The translations under genes were made by a program, and so were the position numbers. From an uncultured Eubacteriales bacterium (lineage in GTDB: Bacteria > Bacillota > Clostridia > Oscillospirales > Oscillospiraceae), in the NCBI GenBank assembly GCA_900313925.1, contig OMTF01000037.1:1-43351 (forward strand): a DNA stretch of 43,351 nucleotides, in the 5' to 3' direction. This document shows positions 1 through 7,289 of this stretch, piece by piece (positions within the stretch are counted from its first letter, which is position 1; every line of letters begins with the position of its first letter). The notes beneath the pieces were generated by a model. It searched no databases, was not told the origin of the DNA, and saw nothing but the letters and a program-made list of their open reading frames with translations.

Positions 1-83
1 GCCATGGCCGGAAACCATTGATATCCCTACGCTTTTCGCGTTTTGCTCATGGCTGTAAAATATAGAAAGAGTAGGTGTTTGGA

Positions 84-518
84 ATGATTTCAACAAAAGG
101 AAGATATGCACTTCGTATGATGGTAGATTTGGCACAACATCAAGGGGAAGGTTATATTTCATTGAAAGATATTGCTGCCAGACAAGATATATCAAAAAAA
201 TATCTTGAACAGATCATACCGATTTTGAATCGAGCCGGTTTGCTTAATGCATCACGCGGATTTGCAGGTGGATACCAATTGATTAAACCTCCAAAGGACT
301 ACACAGTTGGCGAGATTATTCGTGCTACTGAAGGAAACTTAGCACCAGTTACCTGCCTTGAAAGGAATACCAATATCTGTCCCAGATGTTCTGAATGTAC
401 AACGCTTTTCGTGTGGGAAGGTTTACAAAAATTAGAAAACGAATATTTAGACAACATTACTTTGCAGGATATTTTGGACAAGCACGAGAAAGAATCCGGA
501 ACAAACTATATCATATAA
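84..518 (+). CDS. iscR: Rrf2-family Fe-S cluster regulator (IscR-like)
   Basis: 144-residue Rrf2-family DNA-binding protein, probably the sensor of Fe-S cluster status that controls the downstream cluster. The N-terminus MISTKGRYALRMMVDLA is the family's standard opening and leads into the winged helix-turn-helix (about residues 1-65, with SKKYLEQIIPILNRAGL as recognition region). Cysteines 91, 99, 102 and 105 lie where IscR carries its cluster ligands; the cysteine-metabolism paralogue CymR lacks such a group. I chose ATG 84 over the GTG at 75 because AGGTG at 73-77 sits 6 nt upstream and the protein then starts like its relatives. It is followed by cysK, nifS, iscU and mnmA. A likely operator lies before cysK; none was found in the 83 bases available upstream of iscR itself. 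IscR-like is likely, CymR-like possible. Confidence 0.9.
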   Translation: MISTKGRYALRMMVDLAQHQGEGYISLKDIAARQDISKKYLEQIIPILNRAGLLNASRGFAGGYQLIKPPKDYTVGEIIRATEGNLAPVTCLERNTNICPRCSECTTLFVWEGLQKLENEYLDNITLQDILDKHEKESGTNYII

Positions 519-572
519 AGAGATATGGGGGACAAACTATTGCCCCCATATATTTTTTCTGCAATTCCTACT

Positions 573-595
573 ATACCTATTGACGAAATAGGTAT
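573..595. promoter_or_regulatory. Inverted repeat overlapping the cysK -35 box, probable IscR operator
   Basis: Perfect 9-bp inverted repeat ATACCTATT (573-581) and AATAGGTAT (587-595) with a 5-bp spacer. Its centre covers the -35 hexamer of the cysK promoter, so a bound dimer would block RNA polymerase. Rrf2-family regulators bind such AT-rich dyads, and the Rrf2 gene is the immediate upstream neighbour. Assignment to IscR is inference. Confidence 0.7.
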
Positions 596-608
596 TGTAG
601 GATATAAT
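580..608 (+). promoter_or_regulatory. Sigma-A type promoter of cysK-nifS-iscU-mnmA
   Basis: TTGACG (580-585), a 17-bp spacer, and TATAAT (603-608): near-perfect consensus. It lies 45 nt before the cysK start and gives the sulfur-transfer genes their own promoter in addition to read-through from iscR. Confidence 0.85.
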
Positions 609-652
609 GACAGTATCGAGATTATGGAAGCATTTTGAAAGGAAAAATAATT

Positions 653-1585
653 ATGTCTAACATATATACATCCGCCGATCAGCTTATCGGAAAAACTCCT
701 CTTCTGGAGCTCACTCATATTGAAAAAGAATTAGGTCTCAAAGCAAAAATCGTAGCTAAGCTTGAATACTTTAATCCCGCCGGGTCCGTCAAGGACAGAA
801 TTGCCAAGGCAATGATCGATGAGGCCGAAGCATCCGGAAAACTCAAAGAGGGCTCGGTTATCATTGAACCGACTTCGGGCAATACTGGCATTGGTCTTGC
901 GTCCGTTGCCGCTGCACGTGGTTATCGTATTATTCTGACAATGCCCGAAACCATGTCGGTGGAACGTCGTCAGCTCATTAAAGCATACGGCGCAGAAATC
1001 GTACTCACTGAAAGCACAAAAGGTATGAAGGGTGCTATTGCAAAGGCAAACGAGCTTGCCGAAGAAATTCCGAACAGCTTCATTCCCGGTCAGTTTGTGA
1101 ACCCTGCCAATCCTACTGCACACCGCGAACATACCGGCCCTGAAATCTATGAAGATACCGACGGAAAGGTTGATATTTTTGTTGCCGGTGTAGGCACAGG
1201 TGGAACGGTAACCGGTGTTGGTGAATATTTGAAATCAAGAAATCCGGATGTTAAGGTCATAGCCGTCGAACCAGCCACTTCTGCAGTACTTTCCACAGGT
1301 GTTCCGGGACCGCATAAAATCCAGGGTATCGGTGCAGGATTCGTTCCGGATGTACTGAATACCGGTGTATATGATGAAATCATTCCGGTTTCCAATGAAG
1401 ATGCTTTTGCTACCGGAAAGAAAATCGGAAAGAACGAGGGTGTTTTGGTAGGCATTTCATCAGGTGCTGCTGTGTTTGCGGCAATTGAACTTGCCAAACG
1501 TCCGGAAAACGAAGGCAAAACAATAGTTGTTCTTCTTCCTGATAACGGTGACAGATATCTTTCCACTCCCTTGTTCGCTGATTGA
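653..1585 (+). CDS. cysK: Cysteine synthase (O-acetylserine sulfhydrylase)
   Basis: 310-residue PLP enzyme that makes L-cysteine from O-acetylserine and sulfide in the cytoplasm. Visible family motifs are the Schiff-base lysine K47 in NPAGSVKDR, the substrate loop TSGNTG (74-79), the phosphate-binding GVGTGGT loop and the C-terminal GISSGAA. The length matches the family. Start ATG 653 follows AAAGGA and gives the usual [17 protein letters not shown] opening; the TTG 18 nt upstream has no such support. In this operon it supplies cysteine, the sulfur donor of the next gene (cysteine desulfurase). It is probably repressed through the dyad over its promoter. CysK versus a CysM-type paralogue is not decided by sequence alone, but the Asn-Pro-Ala-Gly-Ser-Val-Lys context is CysK-like. 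Confidence 0.95.
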   Translation: MSNIYTSADQLIGKTPLLELTHIEKELGLKAKIVAKLEYFNPAGSVKDRIAKAMIDEAEASGKLKEGSVIIEPTSGNTGIGLASVAAARGYRIILTMPETMSVERRQLIKAYGAEIVLTESTKGMKGAIAKANELAEEIPNSFIPGQFVNPANPTAHREHTGPEIYEDTDGKVDIFVAGVGTGGTVTGVGEYLKSRNPDVKVIAVEPATSAVLSTGVPGPHKIQGIGAGFVPDVLNTGVYDEIIPVSNEDAFATGKKIGKNEGVLVGISSGAAVFAAIELAKRPENEGKTIVVLLPDNGDRYLSTPLFAD

Positions 1586-1597
1586 TAACCGTCCGGG

Positions 1598-1625
1598 ATC
1601 CGGAAATTAGGGTGCCGGATTTTTT
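1598..1625 (+). terminator. Weak intrinsic terminator or attenuator between cysK and nifS
   Basis: ATCCGG (1598-1603) pairs with CCGGAT (1615-1620) around an 11-nt loop and is followed by five more T. The 6-bp stem suggests partial termination that lowers nifS expression relative to cysK. Confidence 0.45.
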
Positions 1626-1656
1626 GATAAAATAGTAAAAATGATAGGAGTAATAT

Positions 1657-2841
1657 ATGATATACGTTGATAATGCAGCAACAACAAAATTAAGTAAAAC
1701 AGCGCTGAATGCTATGATGCCGTATTTGACTGAGAATTACGGCAACCCTTCCAGTTTACACACCATAGGACAAGCTGCAGCCGAAGCGTTGCAGAAATCC
1801 CGTGAAGCAGTTGCAGAATGTCTCGGCTGTTCTCCCAAAGAGATTTATTTCACGTCAGGAGGCAGTGAAGCGGATAACCAGGCAATTATCTCTGCCGCCG
1901 CTCTCGGAGAGAAAAAGGGCAAAAAGCACATCATTTCCACTGCTTTTGAGCACCACGCTGTATTGCATACGCTGAAGAAACTTGAAAAGCAAGGGTTTGA
2001 TATTGAACTGTTACCTGTCGGAAGTCTTGGAAGCATCACCGCAAAGCAGGTTGAAGATGCCATCCGTCCCGATACCTGCCTTGTGACAACTATGTTTGCC
2101 AATAACGAAATAGGTTCTGTGCTTCCCGTTGCTGAGATAGGTGCTGTATGCCGTAAAAACGGTATTCTCTTTCATACCGATGCCGTTCAGGCGGTTGGAC
2201 ACATCGAGGTTGATGTGAAGAAACAGAATATCGATATGCTTTCACTTTCGGCACATAAATTCCACGGTCCAAAAGGAATCGGCGTTTTGTATGCTAAACT
2301 CGGTATCGGACTGACAAATATCATTGAAGGCGGTGCTCAGGAGCGCGGAAAGCGAGCTGGTACCGAGAATATACCTGCAATTGTCGGTATGGCTGCGGCA
2401 CTGAAAAATGCAACTGACCACCTAAATGAAAATGCAGCAAGGATGAAAGCACTCAGAGACAAACTTATTGAGGGGTTATCTAAGATTCCCCACAGTATTC
2501 TCAACGGAGATCCCGTAAACAGACTTCCCGGAAACATTAATTTTTGCTTTGAGGGGATTGAAGGCGAAAGTTTACTTTTGCTTCTGGATGCAAAAGGTAT
2601 CTGTGCATCGTCGGGAAGTGCCTGTACTTCAGGTTCTCTCGACCCTTCCCACGTATTGCTCGCCATAGGAAGACCGCATGAAGTGGCGCACGGTTCCCTC
2701 CGCTTATCCTTATGTGAAGAAAACACAGAGGAAGAAATTGATACGATTCTAGAGGAGGTTCCGAAAGTAGTAGAGTATTTGCGCAATATGAGTCCGATGT
2801 GGAAGAACTTGATTTCAGGTAAGAAAGAATTCATTTTATAA
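1657..2841 (+). CDS. nifS: Cysteine desulfurase (NifS/IscS family)
   Basis: 394-residue PLP enzyme that takes sulfur from cysteine as a persulfide and hands it to the scaffold IscU and to MnmA, encoded next. The N-terminus MIYVDNAATTKLS is typical. The PLP lysine is K201 in LSAHKFHGPKG and the persulfide cysteine is C323 in SSGSACTSG. The catalytic loop is long, as in IscS/NifS (group I), unlike SufS. The start has GATAGGAG seven bases upstream. It lies 72 nt after cysK and 11 nt before iscU. NifS and IscS cannot be separated confidently; no nitrogenase gene is visible, so housekeeping Fe-S and tRNA thiolation is the likely role. Confidence 0.95.
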   Translation: MIYVDNAATTKLSKTALNAMMPYLTENYGNPSSLHTIGQAAAEALQKSREAVAECLGCSPKEIYFTSGGSEADNQAIISAAALGEKKGKKHIISTAFEHHAVLHTLKKLEKQGFDIELLPVGSLGSITAKQVEDAIRPDTCLVTTMFANNEIGSVLPVAEIGAVCRKNGILFHTDAVQAVGHIEVDVKKQNIDMLSLSAHKFHGPKGIGVLYAKLGIGLTNIIEGGAQERGKRAGTENIPAIVGMAAALKNATDHLNENAARMKALRDKLIEGLSKIPHSILNGDPVNRLPGNINFCFEGIEGESLLLLLDAKGICASSGSACTSGSLDPSHVLLAIGRPHEVAHGSLRLSLCEENTEEEIDTILEEVPKVVEYLRNMSPMWKNLISGKKEFIL

Positions 2842-2852
2842 GGAGAAATAAC

Positions 2853-3287
2853 ATGGCTTTATATACAGAAACAGTAATGGATCACTTTACGAATCCGAGA
2901 AACGTCGGTGAAATAGAAAATGCCAACGGCATAGGCGAGGTCGGCAATGCAAAGTGCGGAGATATTATGAAAATGTATCTTAAAATCGAAAACAACGTCA
3001 TTACCGATGTAAAATTTGAAACCTTCGGTTGCGGCAGCGCAATAGCATCTTCTTCTATGGCTACCGAAATGATAAAGGGTAAAACCGTTGAAGAAGCGCT
3101 TAACGTTACCAATAAGCAGGTTGTTGATGCTCTGGGCGGTTTACCTGCGCACAAGCTTCACTGCTCGGTGCTTGCAGAAGAATCTATTAAATCGGCAGTC
3201 AAGGATTATTATGATAAGAATGGAATTGAATATGATCACAGTAAGTTTCCGTGCGACCACAACTGTGAAGCGTGTCATATGGTATGA
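2853..3287 (+). CDS. iscU: Fe-S cluster assembly scaffold (IscU/NifU N-domain type)
   Basis: 144-residue scaffold on which [2Fe-2S]/[4Fe-4S] clusters are built from NifS sulfur. The three cluster cysteines are C35, C60 and C104, and the conserved aspartate is D37 (AKCGD). The body matches IscU; the last 14 residues add a cysteine-rich tail with C134, C138 and C141 ([11 protein letters not shown]) that E. coli IscU lacks and that may be an extra metal site. AAGGAG lies 7 nt before the start. The stop overlaps the mnmA start (ATGA), implying translational coupling and matched production with the thiolase that uses the same sulfur relay. Confidence 0.93.
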   Translation: MALYTETVMDHFTNPRNVGEIENANGIGEVGNAKCGDIMKMYLKIENNVITDVKFETFGCGSAIASSSMATEMIKGKTVEEALNVTNKQVVDALGGLPAHKLHCSVLAEESIKSAVKDYYDKNGIEYDHSKFPCDHNCEACHMV

Positions 3288-4351
3288 GCAAAAAAGTATT
3301 AGTTGCGATGAGCGGCGGCGTTGATTCTTCTGTCGCCGCTTTTTTGCTGAAAAAACAAGGATATGAGTGCATCGGATGCACAATGAAACTCTATGATAAC
3401 AAAGACATCGGGATTTCAAAGGGGCATACCTGCTGTTCGCTTTCCGATGTTGAAGACGCCCGTAGCGTAGCGTATCGGTTAGGTATTCCTTACTATGTTT
3501 TTAATTATTCAGATGACTTTCGCCGAAAGGTAATTGATAAGTTTGTCAGTGAATATCTTTGCGGAAGAACTCCGAATCCGTGTATTGACTGTAATCGATA
3601 TATGAAATTTGATTTGCTGTATAATAAAGCCAAAATACTTGGATGCGATTACATCGCTACCGGTCACTATGCAATAATCAAAGAGATCAATGGTCAATAT
3701 GAGTTACACAAAGGCGCGGATGCTTCAAAAGACCAAGGATATGTCTTGTACCGGCTTACACAAGAGCAACTGGCACATACACTTTTTCCCTTGGGACAGT
3801 TATCCAAAAAGGAAGTTCGTGAGATAGCGGAAGAGAACGGCTTTTTGAATGCTCATAAACCGGACAGTCAGGACATCTGCTTTGTCCCCGATGGTGATTA
3901 TGGCAGTTTTTTGGAACGCTATACCGGTAAATGCTATGCACCTGGTGTATTTTTGGATACAGCGGGAAACGTCCTCGGTATCCATAACGGAACTGTGCGC
4001 TATACTATAGGTCAGAGAAAAGGCCTTGGAATCGCCTTAGGAAAGCCAATGTATGTCAAGACAATCAATATAAAAGAGAATGCGGTGACACTTTGTGAAG
4101 ATCACGACTTGTATTCAGATTCATTGACTGCCACCGAATTCAATTGGATCAGCGGTAAGGTACCGACTACAGATATTAAGTGTCAGGCAAAAATACGGTA
4201 TCGGCAGCAGGAACAGCCGGCTATTGCATATCCTATGTCTGATGGCACGGTGAATGTCATTTTTGAACATCCACAGAGAGCGATTACGCCCGGTCAGGCA
4301 GTTGTTCTGTACGATGGTGATATTGTTCTCGGCGGAGGCAGGATTGTATAA
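3284..4351 (+). CDS. mnmA: tRNA-specific 2-thiouridylase
   Basis: 355-residue enzyme that installs sulfur on U34 of tRNA Lys, Glu and Gln wobble positions, using persulfide sulfur and ATP. The PP-loop SGGVDSS is at residues 10-16. The catalytic cysteine pair is C100 ([14 protein letters not shown]) and C199 (DSQDICFV), with TGHYA between them and a C-terminal beta-barrel. ATG 3284 overlaps the iscU stop; a GTG 12 nt upstream in frame is unnecessary. Its place behind nifS and iscU fits direct sulfur delivery from NifS, since no TusA-E relay genes are seen here. mnmE, the partner modification enzyme, lies elsewhere in this window. Confidence 0.95.
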   Translation: MSKKVLVAMSGGVDSSVAAFLLKKQGYECIGCTMKLYDNKDIGISKGHTCCSLSDVEDARSVAYRLGIPYYVFNYSDDFRRKVIDKFVSEYLCGRTPNPCIDCNRYMKFDLLYNKAKILGCDYIATGHYAIIKEINGQYELHKGADASKDQGYVLYRLTQEQLAHTLFPLGQLSKKEVREIAEENGFLNAHKPDSQDICFVPDGDYGSFLERYTGKCYAPGVFLDTAGNVLGIHNGTVRYTIGQRKGLGIALGKPMYVKTINIKENAVTLCEDHDLYSDSLTATEFNWISGKVPTTDIKCQAKIRYRQQEQPAIAYPMSDGTVNVIFEHPQRAITPGQAVVLYDGDIVLGGGRIV

Positions 4352-4377
4352 AAGGTATGATATAAGGAGGGAGAGAC

Positions 4378-4830
4378 ATGGCTTCAGTTGCTGCAGTATG
4401 TATCAGTGAAAAAAAGGGAGTGATGAAACATCCCGTAGAATATATTGATGTAAAGCAAAGACATGGCATTCTAGGGGACGCCCATGCCGGAGACTGGCAC
4501 AGGCAGATTAGTCTTCTTGCCTCAGAAAGTGTAGATAAGATGAAAGCGGTATTTCCAAATATTCCGATAGGTGCCTTTGCGGAAAATATCCTCACGGAAG
4601 GAATCGAAGTAGCGGCACTTCCCATGGGAACACGGCTCATTGTTGGCAATGCAATACTTGAAATTACTCAGATTGGCAAAGAATGCCATAAAGAATGTGC
4701 AATCCGAAAGCAGGTCGGTGATTGTGTTATGCCAAGAGAGGGTGCATTTGCTATTGTGTTGAAAGAGGGAACAATCAAAAAGGGCCACGAAATCCGTATA
4801 CTAAGCTCAGACGAGTGGAACTGTATATAA
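4378..4830 (+). CDS. MOSC domain protein
   Basis: 150-residue stand-alone MOSC domain, the fold found at the C-terminus of molybdenum-cofactor sulfurases and in YiiM/YuaD-like proteins. The segment GDAHAGDWHRQISLL, the GAFAEN motif and the cysteines C103, C107 and C116 (GKECHKECAIRKQVGDC) are characteristic; the conserved cysteine is thought to carry sulfane sulfur. It starts after a strong GGAGGG site 27 nt past mnmA, so it is probably the last gene of the sulfur operon. Family knowledge suggests sulfur transfer to a metal cofactor, but the substrate is not known and no molybdenum enzyme is visible nearby. Confidence 0.88.
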   Translation: MASVAAVCISEKKGVMKHPVEYIDVKQRHGILGDAHAGDWHRQISLLASESVDKMKAVFPNIPIGAFAENILTEGIEVAALPMGTRLIVGNAILEITQIGKECHKECAIRKQVGDCVMPREGAFAIVLKEGTIKKGHEIRILSSDEWNCI

Positions 4831-4837
4831 GTCAAAA

Positions 4838-4877
4838 CCACCGGCTAAGCCGGTGGCTTGGGACGCCCTGGAAGGGC
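4838..4877. repeat. Two adjacent strong hairpins after the isc operon (IS end-like)
   Basis: CCACCGGCT (4838-4846) pairs with AGCCGGTGG (4848-4856), then GCCCT (4865-4869) with AGGGC (4873-4877). No T-run follows, so this is not a standard terminator. Hairpins of the CCACCGGC...GCCGGTGG type are common at ends of IS200/IS605 elements; here only this end and no tnpA/tnpB is present. It also abuts the IS256-type remnant. Confidence 0.45.
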
Positions 4878-4882
4878 ATAGT

Positions 4883-5127
4883 GAGTCTATCCCCAAAATT
4901 GTGTAAACCTCTATGAAGGTGTAGAATAGAAGCACCGTCATGGAGGTTTTACTATGTCAAGGAAAAATCGCCCCCCGAAGAGAATGAGCGCAGAGCCAAA
5001 ATCCGTGAGCTGCTGCAGATAGGCGGCATCAACAGTATGGACGACATCCAGAATCTGTTCAAGGAAACGATCGCCGAGTTCATGGCGAGCGGTCTGGACG
5101 CAGAACTGGATGACGAGCTGGGCTTAT
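4883..5127 (+). pseudogene. Truncated, frameshifted IS256-family transposase with left end
   Basis: The segment from GAGTCTATCCCCAAAATTGT resembles the left terminal repeat of IS256-family elements and is followed by TGGAGG and ATG 4954. The start is out of frame with the recognisable transposase N-terminus: a shift lies at or near the C-run at 4971-4976. The correct frame then reads NLFKETIAEFMASGLDAELD, the conserved opening of Mutator-type transposases. Similarity stops at DDELG (about 5124), where a normal element continues with about 340 more residues including the DDE triad. Only about 55 codons survive, so it cannot be active. Confidence 0.8.
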
Positions 5128-5390
5128 TTTCATCAAAAATGTACTTGTCCATATTCAAAATCCTCCGTATAATTAGTTCGCGTATACGTCACAGATTCCT
5201 GGCTGCCGCATGTTGTTATATTGTTTTACCAGATTTTCCTTCCCTTGCCTTTGCCCTTATGAGGCATCAAGGGCAAGGGTAACACCATGTGAAACCGTAT
5301 AACGGCAACGGGTGAGCAAACTGCGAAAAATCCTTTGTTTTCAAGGATTTTGGAGGATTTTATTAACGGCTTATAACAGCCGCTAACAGG
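5128..5390. other. Non-coding scar after the IS remnant
   Basis: No supported gene. It holds a small dyad GCCCTT (about 5250) with AAGGGC (about 5271) and a clear hairpin near 5326-5349 (AAAATCCTT, 7-nt loop, AAGGATTTT). The latter could terminate transcripts on either strand, including the chimeric gene that ends at 5391. Confidence 0.5.
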
Positions 5391-5792
5391 TTAAGATTTC
5401 GATAGATTCAAATCCACATTTTCCGATTCCAGCATATCCAAAGCTGCACCGCGGATATATCCGTTTTCAAGAGCCCAGAGCAGATCATCGTCATTAATCA
5501 ACGCTCCGCGCCCCTCGTTAACAATAGAAGGATTTTTCTTGCACTTCTTGAATGTTTCCTTATTGAACATATGATAGTTTTCATCGGTGAGGTTCATATG
5601 CAGAGAGATAATATCGGATTCAGCAATTGTGTAATACGTCATTAATGCGCCGAGTTGTTCGTTAGTGCACTGCATCGCAGCGATCATCTGGTCGTAAAAA
5701 CTGGATTTCATGTACGGCATAACATACATAAAGCCGTAAGCAATCCCCAGCGTGATGAGGAGAAGCAATCTTCTCCCGTTGTTCTTTTTCAC
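5391..5792 (-). pseudogene. Chimera: MFS transporter N-terminus fused to 2-hydroxyacid dehydrogenase fragment
   Basis: Residues 1 to about 58 are the first membrane segment and loop of a major facilitator transporter (LLLLITLGIAYGFMYVMPYM ... EQLGALMTYY). From about residue 60 the frame becomes the NAD-domain end of a D-2-hydroxyacid dehydrogenase: AESDIISLHMNLTDENYHMF, then NEGRGALINDDDLLWALENG and GAALDMLE. The join, near nt 5620, is in frame. The transporter lacks 11 helices; the enzyme lacks its N-terminus, cofactor glycine motif and catalytic histidine. Neither can work. GTG 5792 has AAGGAG at 9 nt; the ATG at 5801 touches the AAGGAG and is unlikely. It is best explained by a deletion joining two neighbouring genes. 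Confidence 0.8.
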
Positions 5793-5859
5793 AATGCTCA
5801 TCTCCTTAAATCTCTATATTTGCCATTTTCTCGTATTTTGGCATTTCTTTTGTTCTTTT

Positions 5860-5880
5860 ATTTAGAACGTCGTTCTAAAT
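5860..5880. promoter_or_regulatory. 21-bp palindromic operator, copy 1
   Basis: ATTTAGAACG (5860-5869) and CGTTCTAAAT (5871-5880) form a perfect dyad around one central base. This is the size and form of TetR- or MarR-type operators. It lies in front of the MFS/dehydrogenase chimera. No TetR or MarR gene is adjacent; the nearest regulator is IclR. Confidence 0.65.
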
Positions 5881-5923
5881 ATATAAATAAGAAAAGGAGC
5901 GGGGACTCGATTTGTGTTCTGTT

Positions 5924-5944
5924 GTTTAGAACAACGTTCTTTAT
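5924..5944. promoter_or_regulatory. Palindromic operator, imperfect copy 2
   Basis: GTTTAGAACA-A-CGTTCTTTAT is the same dyad as at 5860-5880 with a few changes, 64 bp away (centre to centre). Two spaced copies are typical of a repressor that loops or covers a promoter. Regulator unknown. Confidence 0.6.
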
Positions 5945-6071
5945 CACCGCACAAAAAAAGAAAAGCCTTTGACAAGACAAAAGTATAACACTCCCTTCGT
6001 TGAGGGTCTAGGCAACAATATGGTCAATATTTCACGGATATTATTGTTGATTATTACAGTATTGCATAGCC

Positions 6072-6830
6072 TTATATTCTGTCTTTCACTTTCTGCAGTT
6101 TCGTTTGGATAAGCTGCGCGATTTTACTGCAGCGCTCCGGCGTCATTCTTTCCGTCGGTCCGCTGACGCTTATAGCTCCCAGAGCTTTCCCGGTTTCTGC
6201 GCTAAGAATAGGGACTCCGACGCAGTTCAGACCGATGGTATTCTCCATATCATCGGTGGCATAGCCGCGTTCACGAATTTCAATCAGTTGCTTGCGGAGA
6301 ACTTCCGGGTCTGTTATGGTATTTTTTGTATAGGGGATAAAGTCGCGTTTTAAATATTCCGCAACGAAATCTTCCGGCATGTATGCGAGTATTGCTTTGC
6401 CGCAGCTGGTAGCGTACAGGTTGTCCATGCTGTTTGTGAAGCTTCCATAAACCCCTAGGTTCCGGCTGGATGGCATTGCTACATCCATATAATAGACTTG
6501 GTCCTTTATAGGGACCGTAAGGCTTGTCGTTTCCCCCACCTCATCTGAAATTTCCTGAATCAGACCAACAAGAATCTTCCGGAATCCGAATCGATCGCGG
6601 ATCGATTTGCTTAATAGATAGATTCCGATACCTAGGTAATATTTTCCCGTTTCCGGATCCTGTTCAAGATAACCCATTGCCGTAAAAGTTGTCAGCAGGT
6701 CATAGACATTGCTTTTATACAGCCCTAATTTATTGCTGATTTCCGTTACGCCCAACGGCTGCTTTTCATTAAAGCAGTTTAATATGTCAATTGCCTTTTT
6801 TAGTGTTTTGCTTTTAATTTTCCCTTCCAT
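6072..6830 (-). CDS. IclR-family transcriptional regulator
   Basis: 252-residue regulator with an N-terminal winged helix (about residues 5-65, VTEISNKLGLYKSNVYDLL) and a C-terminal effector-binding domain (about 75-250) showing the family's segments YATSCGKAILAYMP, GYATDDMENTIGLNCVGVPI and GAISVSG. Length is normal for IclR. These proteins sense small carboxylic or aromatic acids and control nearby catabolic genes. Here the neighbours are the broken MFS/dehydrogenase chimera downstream and, beyond a gap, an ATP-grasp gene and aconitase X. Its original target may have been the transporter-dehydrogenase locus. An extended -10 (TGGTATAAT on -, 6943-6951) is a plausible promoter. The ligand is unknown. 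Confidence 0.92.
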   Translation of the reverse strand: MEGKIKSKTLKKAIDILNCFNEKQPLGVTEISNKLGLYKSNVYDLLTTFTAMGYLEQDPETGKYYLGIGIYLLSKSIRDRFGFRKILVGLIQEISDEVGETTSLTVPIKDQVYYMDVAMPSSRNLGVYGSFTNSMDNLYATSCGKAILAYMPEDFVAEYLKRDFIPYTKNTITDPEVLRKQLIEIRERGYATDDMENTIGLNCVGVPILSAETGKALGAISVSGPTERMTPERCSKIAQLIQTKLQKVKDRI

Positions 6831-7289
6831 CTTTCGGTCCCCCTTTCTCCTGCTGCCGCCGCAAGCCGCAGTGCGGACAAATCATCTGCCGTATTGTCTG
6901 CCGGCATTGTTCGCAAAACTGGTGTATCGGCTTGGCTATTATATTATACCAAATATTATTTTGAAGCATCTACCGGAATTTTTTCTTCCGATGCATGCAA
7001 GAAAACGCGGCATTTCGTAGATTGGAATGGGTTTTGAGTGCTTGCTCGTCTGCCGGTACAAGCGCTGCTTTTCAAAAGTGAAATTTTTAATATCCGTACT
7101 TTGGACTTATCGGCTGGTGTACGTTTCAGCAATGCAAAGGAAGCTTCGATTCTTTCCCTGACACTTCTTTTAGAGTATTTTCCGACAAGATAAAAGTCAA
7201 AAAAATTAAGTAGAGATGCTGATAGACTTCATGTTCTCTACTTAATTTCATACCCTAACGTAATCCGCGAAATCTAGGTTTGCCCATTG
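6831..7289. other. Intergenic region with iclR promoter and terminator
   Basis: Contains the extended -10 for iclR at 6943-6951 (-) and the terminator at 7199-7248. On the - strand one frame stays open for about 84 codons (about 7214 to the stop at 6958-6960) and reads protein-like (SVRERIEASFALLKRTP), but it has no start codon with a ribosome site and its upstream part lies inside the terminator. It is not called a gene; it may be a decayed fragment. Confidence 0.5.
7199..7248 (-). terminator. Intrinsic terminator of the ATP-grasp gene
   Basis: AAATTAAGTAGAGA (7203-7216) pairs perfectly over 14 bp with TCTCTACTTAATTT (7235-7248). On the - strand the stem is followed by a seven-base T-run (7199-7205). 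It sits 41 nt after the stop of the gene at 7290-8339. Confidence 0.85.
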
